Positions 1-7,294 of a DNA stretch of 64,000 nt are shown here, in pieces. Where the stretch lies: assembly GCF_030269665.1 (NCBI RefSeq), contig NZ_BSTS01000014.1:117540-181539 (forward strand), given 5' to 3'. How positions within the stretch are numbered: the stretch's first letter is position 1; the number at the start of each line of letters is the position of its first letter. This DNA is from Actinomycetospora sp. NBRC 106375. Its GTDB lineage: Bacteria > Actinomycetota > Actinomycetes > Mycobacteriales > Pseudonocardiaceae. Made by a program: the position numbers and the translations under genes. A model generated the notes under the pieces. That model was not told the DNA's origin and ran no database searches. It saw nothing but the letters and a program-made list of their open reading frames with translations.

Positions 1-14
1 GTGGAGGGTTCGCG

Positions 15-644
15 GTGAGCGAGGCAGATCCGCGAGAGCTGGCCCGCGACGAGCGCACCGAGCTCGCCGATTTCCTCGCCGGGCTCCCCGCCGAGCAGTG
101 GGACGCGCCCTCGTTGTGCCATCGCTGGAGCGTGCGCGACGTGGTCGCCCACGTCATCAGCTACGACCACCTCGGCCCCACCGGCTTCGTCGGGCGCCTC
201 GCCCGCGGCCGTTTCGACCCCGACGAGGCCAACCAGGTCGGCGTCGACGAGTACGCGCACCTCTCGTCCGACGAGCTGCTCGCCGAACTGACCGCCCACC
301 TGCGGCCGGCCGGGCTGACCGCGCGGTTCGGAGGTCGCATCGGGCTGGTCGACGGGCTCATCCACCACCAGGACATCCGGCGCGCGCTCGGGGCCACCCG
401 CGAGGTCCCCGCCGAGCGGCTCGCCGCGGCACTGCCGTTCGCCAGGGTCGCCCCGCCGATCCGGGCGTTCTCCCGGGTCCGCGGACTGCGCCTCGTCGCC
501 ACCGACATCGGGTGGTCGTCGGGCCGCGGCCCGGCGGTCGAGGGCCCGGCCGAGCCGTTGCTGATGGTCATGGCGGGTCGCGCCGACGCCCTCGACGAGG
601 TCTCCGGACCGGGCCGCGACGTCCTCGCCGGACGCCTGACCTGA
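15..644 (+). CDS. Maleylpyruvate isomerase N-terminal (MDMPI_N/DinB-like) family protein
   Basis: A 209-residue cytosolic protein. The N-terminal half (PAEQWDAPSLCHRWSVRDVV, then AHV) has the W-x3-S/T-x-C-x-W-x-V-x-D-V-x-H pattern of the mycothiol-dependent maleylpyruvate isomerase N-terminal family. In that DinB-like four-helix fold, His residues bind a divalent metal; His51 and the later HHQD (residues 117-120) fit this role. Members act in mycothiol-dependent thiol transfer or are uncharacterised, so the reaction here is unknown. The GTG start at 15 is chosen because a GGAGG ribosome site lies at 3-7, seven bases upstream. The 3' end is 16 bp from the stop of the convergent L,D-transpeptidase. 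Confidence 0.8.
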   Translation: MSEADPRELARDERTELADFLAGLPAEQWDAPSLCHRWSVRDVVAHVISYDHLGPTGFVGRLARGRFDPDEANQVGVDEYAHLSSDELLAELTAHLRPAGLTARFGGRIGLVDGLIHHQDIRRALGATREVPAERLAAALPFARVAPPIRAFSRVRGLRLVATDIGWSSGRGPAVEGPAEPLLMVMAGRADALDEVSGPGRDVLAGRLT

Positions 645-660
645 TCGCGGAGGCCGACGG

Positions 661-1281
661 TCAGGCAGCGGCGCCCCGCGCGGCGTTCTCCTGGGAGGCG
701 TTGACGACCTGCACCTTGTCGCCCTCCCGCAGGGTCTCGAACGTGGCCTTCGCGTCGGGCGTCTCCATCCGGATGCAGCCGGCCGACGAGCGCGAGGGGT
801 CCCCGCCGTGGAAGGCGATGCCTCCGTCGGCGAAGAACACGGAGTACGGCATCGGCGCCGGGCGTCCGTCGCGCGTGCGGGACTCGCCCGAGGTGTGGTC
901 GCGGTCCTTGCGGTAGACGCGCAGGGAGTGGCCCACCGGGGTCGCCCGTCCCTCGCCCCCGGACGCGATGGTCATCGGGCCGCGGGTGACCTTGCCGTCG
1001 CGGATCAGCCAGGCCCGCTGCGACTCCAGGTCGACGCACGCCCGCGCGGAGACCGAGCAGGGTGTGCCGGGCACGAGCGCCTCGGCGTGCGCGGCCTGCG
1101 CGGCCGGGCTCGCCTCCGGGCTCTGGCTCGCCGGCGCGGCCAGCGCCGGGACGGCCACGGCCGCGCCGCCGGCGGACACCGTCAGGGCCAGGACGGCGAC
1201 GACACGCCCCGGGTGGCGCCGGCGGGCCCCCCGGCCGCCGGGGCGGCGATGGCGACCGCGCTGCGTCGGGTCCGGGCTCAT
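661..1281 (-). CDS. L,D-transpeptidase (YkuD domain), secreted or membrane-anchored
   Basis: A 206-residue protein. It has an Arg-rich N-terminus, a hydrophobic segment at about residues 26-49 ending in an Ala-rich signal-peptidase-like site, then a YkuD catalytic domain. The active-site motif IAFHGGDPSRSSAGCIRM (residues 155-172) provides His158, Ser166 and the nucleophile Cys169. Family knowledge: L,D-transpeptidases make 3-3 cross-links between diaminopimelate residues of peptidoglycan, or attach proteins, in the cell wall. The domain sits directly after the export signal with no Ig-like domain, so this is a short form. The following 217 bp up to the divergent DUF4185 gene presumably hold both promoters. 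Confidence 0.9.
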   Translation of the reverse strand: MSPDPTQRGRHRRPGGRGARRRHPGRVVAVLALTVSAGGAAVAVPALAAPASQSPEASPAAQAAHAEALVPGTPCSVSARACVDLESQRAWLIRDGKVTRGPMTIASGGEGRATPVGHSLRVYRKDRDHTSGESRTRDGRPAPMPYSVFFADGGIAFHGGDPSRSSAGCIRMETPDAKATFETLREGDKVQVVNASQENAARGAAA

Positions 1282-1484
1282 CGGGCGTCCTCCTCGTCGG
1301 TGGGCGTGCGGACGGCACGGGCCATCTCCTGCCCTTCCGTCGACGAAACGGCGCCGGCGCTACAGCAGCCGAACGGGTGAAAGCTGTCGGCCGACAGCCG
1401 CACGGGAGGGCAGCGCGCGCGTGACCGTCGGGCTGTGTGGCGCGGCGCACGCGGGGCCTGATCGCCGGGGCAGCCGGCGACGCC

Positions 1485-1490
1485 TACGGT
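1485..1490 (+). promoter_or_regulatory. -10 box (TACGGT) for a leaderless DUF4185 lipoprotein transcript
   Basis: TACGGT lies 8 nt upstream of the GTG at 1499. The spacing matches the other box-to-start pairs of this window. It favours GTG 1499 over the ATG at 1502. Confidence 0.45.
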
Positions 1491-1498
1491 GCCGCGCC

Positions 1499-2725
1499 GT
1501 GATGGCGAAGGGACGGCGCGCGCTGATGTCCGGCGCGGCGGCTGTCGCGGTGGGCGCCGCGGTCCTCGCGGGGTGCTCCGGACCGACGGTCGCCGCGCCG
1601 CCGGCCCCGGCACTCCCCCCGTCGCCCGGTGGGCCGTGGGCACCGGTGGTCGACGCCGCCTCGACGAGACCGGTCGTGACGCTGATGGGCCGCGGCATTG
1701 CCGCTGACACCGCCCAACGGTTCGGGGCGCAGGGTGCGGACCTGGGTCACGTGTTCCTGCACCGGGGGCGGCTGGCGATGCTGTTCGGCGACACCTACGG
1801 CGACCCGCCCGCCGACCCCTTCTTCTCCGTGCCGCACCCGGACCGGCGCGGCAGCACCCTGGGATGGCTCGACTCCCCCGCCGCGCCGTCACCCACCCGA
1901 CGGCTGGCCGACATGGTCACCGACCGTCCCGACCACGCCAAGGAGCTCCTGTACTCGAAGCACGTCGTGGGCGACGAGGAGACCGTCATCCCCACGGCCG
2001 GGATCTCCACCGGTTCGCGGATGTGGCTGCACTACATGTCGGTGCGGCAGTTCGAGGAGGCCGGTCACTGGACCACCAACGACTCGGGGATGGCGCACTC
2101 CGACGACGACGGTCAGACCTGGGTCCGCGACCCCGGTGCGGTCTGGTCGGGCTCGAGCCGGTTCGCGCAGGTCGCCTACGCGCAGCCCGCGGGCAGCGAC
2201 ACCGTGCTCGTCTACGGCATCCCCGCCGGCCGCTCCGGTCCGGCCTCGCTGGCCCGGGTCCCCGCCGACCGCCTGGGCGACCGCTCCGCCTACCGCTACC
2301 GCAGCGCCCAGGGGTGGTCGAAGGACGAGCGGGACGCCGTCGACGTCGTGCCGGGCCCGGTCGGGGAGCTCTCGGTCGGCTACAACAGCTACCACGGGCG
2401 CTGGCTGATGATGTACCTCGTCGACCCGACGCACGAGATCGTGCTGCGCAGCGCGCTGTCGCCGAAGGGCCCGTGGAGCCCGCCGCAGGTCGTCGCCACC
2501 ACCCGGGACTTCCCCGAGGCCTACGCCCCCGCGATCACACCGGTGTGGAACGACGGACCGGACGTCGTCTACACGTTGTCCCGGTACCAGGACTACGGCG
2601 TCGACCTCATGCGCACGCGGCTCGCGCTGCAGCCCGAGGGCCTGCCGACCTGCTCGCCGCCGCCGGCCGCGTGGCCGGCGCCGTGGTGGCTGCAGCGCTG
2701 GTGGCCCGCCTGCCCCCGGCGATGA
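1499..2725 (+). CDS. DUF4185-domain lipoprotein
   Basis: A 408-residue predicted exported lipoprotein. The N-terminus is basic, followed by an Ala/Val-rich core and the lipobox LAGC (Cys26), so it should be acylated and face outward. The body is a DUF4185-like, glycosidase/neuraminidase-like beta-propeller: FGDTYG near the start, SDDDGQTW (an Asp-box-like sialidase motif), then FPEAYAPAITPVW and YTLSRYQDYGVDLMR near the C-terminus. The precise substrate is unknown; related proteins are annotated as hypothetical surface glycan-active or glycan-binding proteins. The start is GTG 1499 by promoter spacing, though ATG 1502 would add or remove only one residue. It ends in a short Trp/Pro-rich tail. 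Confidence 0.82.
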   Translation: MMAKGRRALMSGAAAVAVGAAVLAGCSGPTVAAPPAPALPPSPGGPWAPVVDAASTRPVVTLMGRGIAADTAQRFGAQGADLGHVFLHRGRLAMLFGDTYGDPPADPFFSVPHPDRRGSTLGWLDSPAAPSPTRRLADMVTDRPDHAKELLYSKHVVGDEETVIPTAGISTGSRMWLHYMSVRQFEEAGHWTTNDSGMAHSDDDGQTWVRDPGAVWSGSSRFAQVAYAQPAGSDTVLVYGIPAGRSGPASLARVPADRLGDRSAYRYRSAQGWSKDERDAVDVVPGPVGELSVGYNSYHGRWLMMYLVDPTHEIVLRSALSPKGPWSPPQVVATTRDFPEAYAPAITPVWNDGPDVVYTLSRYQDYGVDLMRTRLALQPEGLPTCSPPPAAWPAPWWLQRWWPACPRR

Positions 2726-2758
2726 CGGACCGGCGGTAATGGACCGGGCGGGAATGCC

Positions 2759-3220
2759 TCAGGCGTGCACACCGCGCTGCCCGACCGCGCCGCGCAGCCC
2801 GACACAGCCGACGCACCCGATGCAGTCGACGCAGTCCACGCACCCGACGCACGCGACGCACCGGACGCAGTCCACGCAGGCGAGCGTCGCCACGCACCGG
2901 CGCAGGCCGACGCCGACCACCGTGAGCACGCTGGCGACGATCCCGGCGCTGCCGGCCGTCCCGGCGCTGCCCGCGACCGCGACGCTGCCGGCCGTGGCGA
3001 CGCTCCCGGCGACCGCGACGCTGCCGGCCGTCGCCGCGCTCCCCGCCACGGCGATGCTGCCGGCCGTGCCCGCGCTCCGGAGCACACCGATGCTGTTGAC
3101 GGTCGCCACGCTGCCCGCGACGCCCACGCTGCCGGTGGTGTCCACGCTGCCCGCGACGGCGACGCTGCCGTCGGTCCCGACGCTGGCGGCCTCGGCGCGG
3201 GAACCCTCCGGCTCGGTCAT
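2759..3220 (-). CDS. Small repeat protein: Gly/Ser/Val hexapeptide repeats followed by C-x-x triplet repeats
   Basis: A 153-residue protein I cannot assign to a named family. Residues 12-92 are a degenerate six-residue repeat (SVAVAG, SVATAG, SAGTAG). A short hydrophobic stretch (about 92-106) follows. Then cysteines fall exactly every third residue from 115 to 139 (CVDCVRCVACVGCVDCVDC...), with Cys109 in the same register, ten in all. It closes with GLRGAVGQRGVHA. The constant period of 3/6 suggests a beta-solenoid-like stack with a Cys ladder that could bind metal, form disulfides or be lipid-modified; this is inference. The strand is supported by a CACTGT box seven bases upstream of the ATG. 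The opposite strand encodes only a low-complexity Thr/Pro/His peptide. Confidence 0.6.
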   Translation of the reverse strand: MTEPEGSRAEAASVGTDGSVAVAGSVDTTGSVGVAGSVATVNSIGVLRSAGTAGSIAVAGSAATAGSVAVAGSVATAGSVAVAGSAGTAGSAGIVASVLTVVGVGLRRCVATLACVDCVRCVACVGCVDCVDCIGCVGCVGLRGAVGQRGVHA

Positions 3221-3227
3221 GGACCGA

Positions 3228-3233
3228 ACAGTG
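3228..3233 (-). promoter_or_regulatory. -10 box (CACTGT) for the cysteine-repeat gene
   Basis: On the minus strand CACTGT is followed by 7 nt and then the ATG at 3220, the leaderless spacing seen elsewhere in this window. Confidence 0.35.
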
Positions 3234-3302
3234 CCCGAGGCGCCCCCGGCCGTCCAGGCGGGTCCGTGTCCGACCGGCCCTGATGGCCGGCGCCGCGATC
3301 GG

Positions 3303-3331
3303 TTCCGCGGTACCGGCGGGCGCCGCATACT
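3303..3331 (+). promoter_or_regulatory. Possible promoter of the 3371 esterase gene
   Basis: CATACT (3326-3331) is a fair -10 box. TTCCGC (3303-3308), 17 bp upstream, is a weak -35. The transcript would have a leader of about 30 nt that contains the GAGGAG ribosome site at 3358-3363. Confidence 0.35.
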
Positions 3332-3370
3332 CCACGGGCAGTCCCGGCGCCGACACCGAGGAGCGTCCCC

Positions 3371-4300
3371 ATGCCGCTCGACCCGCAGATCGAGGCCCTG
3401 CTCGCGCAGATGGTCGAGCAGGGCGCGAGGGCGCCGGAGAGCATGACCGTCGCCGAGAACCGGGCGATGATCGAGGAGTTCGCCGGGCTCGGCGGGCCGC
3501 CCGCGCAGCTCGCCAGGGTCGAGGACACCACCGCCCCGGGCCAGGAGGGCGACATCCCGGTGCGGGTCTACGTCCCGCCGGGCGACGGCCCGCTGCCGGT
3601 GGTCGTCTTCTACCACGGCGGCGGCTGGGTCATCGGGAGCCTGGACAGCCACGACGCCGTCTGCCGTGCGCTCGCCGCCCGCTCGGGCTGCCTCGTCGCG
3701 GCCGTCGACTACCGGCTCGCCCCCGAGCACCGCTTCCCCGCCGCGGTCGACGACGCCTACGCCGCGCTGACCTGGGCCGGGGAGAAGATCGGCGGCTTCG
3801 GTGGCGACCCGGGCCGGCTCGCCGTGGCCGGGGACAGCGCGGGCGGGAACCTCGCGGCCGTCGTCTCCCAGCTCGCGAAGGAGCGGGGCGGACCGCGGGT
3901 CGCCTTCCAGCTGTTGATCTACCCGGCCACCGACCGCTTCGACGACAGCCCGTCGATGTCCGAGAACGTGGCCGGTCCCCTGCTCTCCCGGGCGTGGATC
4001 GAGTGGTTCTACGGCTGCTACCTCCACTCGCCCGACCAGGGCGCCGACCCGCGGTTCTCCCCCGGCCGCCACGACGACCTCGGCGGGCTCCCGCCGGCGC
4101 TGCTCGTCACCGCGGAGTTCGACCCGCTCCGGGACCAGGGCGCGGCCTACGTCGGCAAACTTCGCCAGGCCGGCGTCGACGCGGAGCTGCTGGCGGTCGA
4201 CGGCATGATCCACGGCTTCATCTCGATGATCGGCGTGGTCGACAAGGCCCGCGAGACCCTCGACCGGGCCGGGGACGCGCTGCGCGCGGCACTGGCGTGA
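3371..4300 (+). CDS. Alpha/beta hydrolase, hormone-sensitive-lipase (HSL) type esterase
   Basis: A 309-residue cytosolic esterase. The oxyanion-hole motif HGGGW is at residues 82-86. The nucleophile elbow GDSAGGN holds Ser156, and the acid and base are likely Asp251 (AEFDPLRDQG) and His281 (DGMIHGF), so the triad is complete. Length and order match the alpha/beta-hydrolase fold-3 family, which cleaves short to medium acyl esters. The start ATG 3371 follows GAGGAG at 3358-3363. Its stop codon overlaps the GTG start of the molybdoenzyme gene (GTGA), so the two are probably translated together. Substrate unknown. Confidence 0.92.
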   Translation: MPLDPQIEALLAQMVEQGARAPESMTVAENRAMIEEFAGLGGPPAQLARVEDTTAPGQEGDIPVRVYVPPGDGPLPVVVFYHGGGWVIGSLDSHDAVCRALAARSGCLVAAVDYRLAPEHRFPAAVDDAYAALTWAGEKIGGFGGDPGRLAVAGDSAGGNLAAVVSQLAKERGGPRVAFQLLIYPATDRFDDSPSMSENVAGPLLSRAWIEWFYGCYLHSPDQGADPRFSPGRHDDLGGLPPALLVTAEFDPLRDQGAAYVGKLRQAGVDAELLAVDGMIHGFISMIGVVDKARETLDRAGDALRAALA

Positions 4301-5322
4301 CCGCCGGCCCCTCGACGAGCCTCCCGCGGATGGTGCCGGCGGAGACGACGAAGTGGCAGCCCGCGCCGGCGCGGCTGGCCGCGCCGACCACCCCGGTCGA
4401 CGCGCTCTACGTCATCGGGCACTTCGGTATCGCGCACGTCCCCGCCGAGGGCTGGCGGCTGCGGGTGGACGGTCGCGTCGACCGGCCCCTGGAGCTGGAC
4501 CTCGACGCCCTGCGGGCACTACCGGATCGCACCGTGCACGCCGTGCTGGAGTGCTTCGGCAACCCGCTGCGGCCCGACGAACCCACCCGCCGGGCCGGGA
4601 ACGTGGTGTGGCGGGGCGCGCCGGTCGCCGCCGTGCTCGACCTCGCCGGCGCGTCCGACGGGCCCGTCCTGGTCGCGCAGGGGCACGACCGGGGCGTCTT
4701 CGACGACACGCCCTGCACCGAGTACCTCAAGGACCTCCCGCTCGACGTCGTCCGGGAGCGCGGGATCCTCGCCTACGAGATGAACGGCGAGCCGCTGACC
4801 GCCGAGCACGGCCACCCCGTGCGGCTGTTCGTGCCGGGCTACTTCGGGACCAACAACGTGAAGTGGCTGCGGTCGCTCACGGTGTCCGACCGCCGGCCGG
4901 AGCACCTGTTCACCACCACGCTCTACCAGCGCCGCGCGCCCGGGACGGGAGCGCTCGAGCCCGTCCGCGATCTCGACGTCAACAGCCTCGTCACCGAGGT
5001 CCGCCGCGACGGCCCCGTGCTGCGCGTGGCCGGGTGGGCGTGGGGAGCGGAGCCGGTGGCCGGGGTCGAGGTCGGGGTCGGACCCGCCCCCGATGGCGTC
5101 GGCGACTGGGTGGGGGCCGAGCTCTCCCCGGCCGTCGGCGGGCCCTTCGGGTGGCGGCGCTTCGTCGCGGAGCCGTCGGTGGCGGGGTCGGGCGCGTGCG
5201 TCGCCCTGGTCCGCGCGCGCGATGCGGCCGGTCGGTGTCAGCCGCTCCGCGGCGCGCGCAACGCCGTCGTGACCGTGTCGGTGCCGTCCGCGTCGTCGGA
5301 CGGCGAGTCCTGCACCTGGTGA
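4297..5322 (+). CDS. Sulfite-oxidase-fold molybdopterin-dependent oxidoreductase
   Basis: A 341-residue protein. Residues about 35-230 form the SUOX molybdopterin-binding domain, with the Mo-ligand cysteine in VLECFGNPLRP (Cys86). FVPGYFGTNNVKWL and the C-terminal region (about 240-335) resemble the Ig-like Mo-co dimerisation domain of sulfite and nitrate reductases. There is no signal peptide, haem or cytochrome b5 domain, so it is a cytosolic enzyme needing an external electron carrier. Substrate not predictable: sulfite is the family paradigm, and methionine-sulfoxide-type reductases share the fold. The start is the GTG that overlaps the preceding esterase stop. The 3' end overlaps the convergent membrane-protein gene by 85 bp. 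Confidence 0.85.
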   Translation: MTAGPSTSLPRMVPAETTKWQPAPARLAAPTTPVDALYVIGHFGIAHVPAEGWRLRVDGRVDRPLELDLDALRALPDRTVHAVLECFGNPLRPDEPTRRAGNVVWRGAPVAAVLDLAGASDGPVLVAQGHDRGVFDDTPCTEYLKDLPLDVVRERGILAYEMNGEPLTAEHGHPVRLFVPGYFGTNNVKWLRSLTVSDRRPEHLFTTTLYQRRAPGTGALEPVRDLDVNSLVTEVRRDGPVLRVAGWAWGAEPVAGVEVGVGPAPDGVGDWVGAELSPAVGGPFGWRRFVAEPSVAGSGACVALVRARDAAGRCQPLRGARNAVVTVSVPSASSDGESCTW

Positions 5323-6434
5323 CGCGCGGTCGCGGCAGTGGTGCCGTCCGCCGCGGTGCGGTCGAAGGTCAGGATCGAGTCGACGGGCCCCGCGTCGACG
5401 GGCCCCGCGTCCTCGCCGGCCGGCGCCGGCGAGGCGCCGGGGTCCTCGACGGATCCCGCGTTGGGCACCAGGGCGGCCCGGACCTCCGGATCCGCCCCGG
5501 GATCTCCCTCGTCCGCACCGTCGTCGACGTCGGCGGGCGCCGCGACGGCCGGCGCGGCGCGCTCGCTCCTGTCCTGCGGGTCGGCGCCCGGGGGCGCGGT
5601 CGCGGGGCTCGGTGACGCGACGGGCGCCTCCGGCTCGACGTCCGCCGCGCTCGCTGACGTCACGGAGCTCGCCGCACCCGCCGTCCGCGCCTCCGGTGTC
5701 CCGGCGGCGCGTACCGCCCGGGTCACCGGGCGCTCGACGGCGTCGACCGTCGTCGCGGCCAGCTCGACCGTCGCGTCCCGGACCGGAGCTCCGGGCGCCA
5801 CGGACCCCGCGCGGCGGTCCTCGGGCGGCGCGGCGACGCCGTCGACGAGCCTCATCACCGCTGCCTCCACCGGGTCCCCGAGCGCACCGCGGCCGGCGTC
5901 GATGGCCCGCAGCATCTGCTGTGCCGACCAGAGCTGCCCGCGGGCGCCGTCCAGCGCGGGCTCGGACGCCGGACGCGCGCGGACGGCGGCCATGGCGTCA
6001 CGCAGCGCCGTGCGGTGCTCGGCCAGCGTCGCCTGCCGTGCGAGCAGGGCCACGACCGCGCCGGGCGACGGTCCGGGCCGCCGGGCCGCCGGCGACGCCT
6101 CCCACCGCTTCCGGATCGCGTCGACGCGGCCGAGCTCGTGCTCGACCGCGCCCAGCACGGGGCCCGCCTCCTGCGTCCAGGCCGCGCTCCGGGCCGTCAC
6201 GGACGCGGCGGGGTCCCCGGCGCCGTCCGGTTCCGCCGCCGGGTCCGGGCCCGGGAGCGATCGCGTCTGGGTGATCACGGCGCCGCCGGCCACGACGCAG
6301 ACCGCGAGCGCCCCGACCGCGGCGACGCGGCGGGTCCTGCGGCGTCCGGGCCGTCCCCGGGAGGCCCGGTCGACGCTGTCCGGCAGGTAGCCGCGCCAGC
6401 CCGGCATCACGTGCCTGCCTTCGTGAACCGTCAT
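5238..6434 (-). CDS. Single-pass membrane protein with Asp/Ala/Pro-rich exported tail, unknown function
   Basis: A 398-residue protein I do not recognise. A short cytosolic N-terminus with a GRPGRRRTRR stretch precedes one transmembrane helix (about residues 37-55). A helical Ala/Arg-rich segment (about 80-200) follows, with low-complexity acidic Pro/Ala/Asp sequence to the C-terminus, probably outside the cell. The organisation recalls anti-sigma-factor-like or DUF5667-like envelope proteins, but no diagnostic motif is present. I use ATG 6434 because GGGGGAGGT lies just upstream on the minus strand (6441-6450). A GTG at 6458 would add eight residues and lacks such a site. The 3' end overlaps the convergent molybdoenzyme gene. 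Confidence 0.7.
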   Translation of the reverse strand: MTVHEGRHVMPGWRGYLPDSVDRASRGRPGRRRTRRVAAVGALAVCVVAGGAVITQTRSLPGPDPAAEPDGAGDPAASVTARSAAWTQEAGPVLGAVEHELGRVDAIRKRWEASPAARRPGPSPGAVVALLARQATLAEHRTALRDAMAAVRARPASEPALDGARGQLWSAQQMLRAIDAGRGALGDPVEAAVMRLVDGVAAPPEDRRAGSVAPGAPVRDATVELAATTVDAVERPVTRAVRAAGTPEARTAGAASSVTSASAADVEPEAPVASPSPATAPPGADPQDRSERAAPAVAAPADVDDGADEGDPGADPEVRAALVPNAGSVEDPGASPAPAGEDAGPVDAGPVDSILTFDRTAADGTTAATARHQVQDSPSDDADGTDTVTTALRAPRSG

Positions 6435-6612
6435 CCCGTCGACCTCCCCCGTCCGCACGGTGGGGACACCTTCCCCTCGACGGGACCCCCGGGAAAGGTC
6501 GCGCCACGAATATCGCCATTATTTTCCCGGTATCACAGATCCATTACGACAATGGCGGGAATGAGGTGCGGGCAAACGGTTGTGAATCTGCTGTGGACGT
6601 CCCGGTGGATCG

Positions 6613-7200
6613 TCAGCGCACGGGGCTGATCCCCGCCAGCAGCGCGTCGACGACCCGCGCCGGCATCCCGTCCTCGATCTCCTCCCGGGTGAGGAGGACC
6701 CGGAAGTGCACGGGGCTCACCAGCATCTCGATCACCAGGCGGGGGTCGACGGTGTCGGGGAGCTCGCCGCGGGCCACCGCGCGCGTGATCATCTGCTGGG
6801 ACCGCTCGGAGCGGTACGCCCAGTAGCGGTCGCGCGCCTGCCGCATGACCGGGTCGTCGCCGGCGATGGCGAGGGTGTGCTCGAGCGCGTGACCGGTCGG
6901 CGTCGCGAGGAACGCGGCCAGGTCGGTCGCGTAGGCGATCAGGTCGTCGCGGACGCGGCCCGTGTCGGGCACCCGGAGCACCTCGCTGGCCGCGAGCAGC
7001 GCGTCGATCAGCAGGTTCTCGCGGTTGCGCCAGCGCCGGTAGATCGACGTCTCGTGCACCCCGGCCCGCTCCGCGACGTCGCCGACCTTGAGGCCCTCCA
7101 GACCGTGGGCGCGCAGGAGCTCGACGGTCGCGTCGAGGACCGCCGCCCGCACGCGCGCCGACCGACCGCCGGGACGCCGCCGTACCTCCGTCTCGCTCAT
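6613..7200 (-). CDS. TetR/AcrR-family transcriptional regulator
   Basis: A 195-residue regulator. The N-terminal helix-turn-helix spans about residues 15-60 (VRAAVLDATVELL ... VGDVAERAGVHETSIYRRW), the canonical TetR DNA-binding domain. The C-terminal ligand domain (about 75-190) is of the TetR_C type. It is divergent from the CocE-type hydrolase gene, with 94 bp between. That gap contains a perfect inverted repeat at 7217-7230, so it probably represses both itself and the hydrolase until an effector binds. The start is ATG 7200; a frame open further upstream to 7344 would run into the hydrolase gene. Confidence 0.92.
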   Translation of the reverse strand: MSETEVRRRPGGRSARVRAAVLDATVELLRAHGLEGLKVGDVAERAGVHETSIYRRWRNRENLLIDALLAASEVLRVPDTGRVRDDLIAYATDLAAFLATPTGHALEHTLAIAGDDPVMRQARDRYWAYRSERSQQMITRAVARGELPDTVDPRLVIEMLVSPVHFRVLLTREEIEDGMPARVVDALLAGISPVR

Positions 7201-7216
7201 CGCCACGCACCCTAAC

Positions 7217-7230
7217 GCAAGCCCGCTTGC
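7217..7230. promoter_or_regulatory. Operator-like inverted repeat GCAAGC-cc-GCTTGC
   Basis: Perfect 6-bp arms around a 2-bp centre, in the intergenic region between the TetR gene and the divergent hydrolase gene. Position and symmetry fit a TetR-dimer operator. Confidence 0.6.
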
Positions 7231-7294
7231 TTTTCGGGTCGCGGCGGTCCCACACTGCTCTCGCCAGTCGACTGGACTTAACGAGGAGCACCCG

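Noticed and set aside
2739..3446. Plus-strand frame rich in Thr, Pro and His repeats
   Set aside because: It is the reverse reading of the period-3/6 gene. The Cys ladder, promoter box and start all favour the minus strand.
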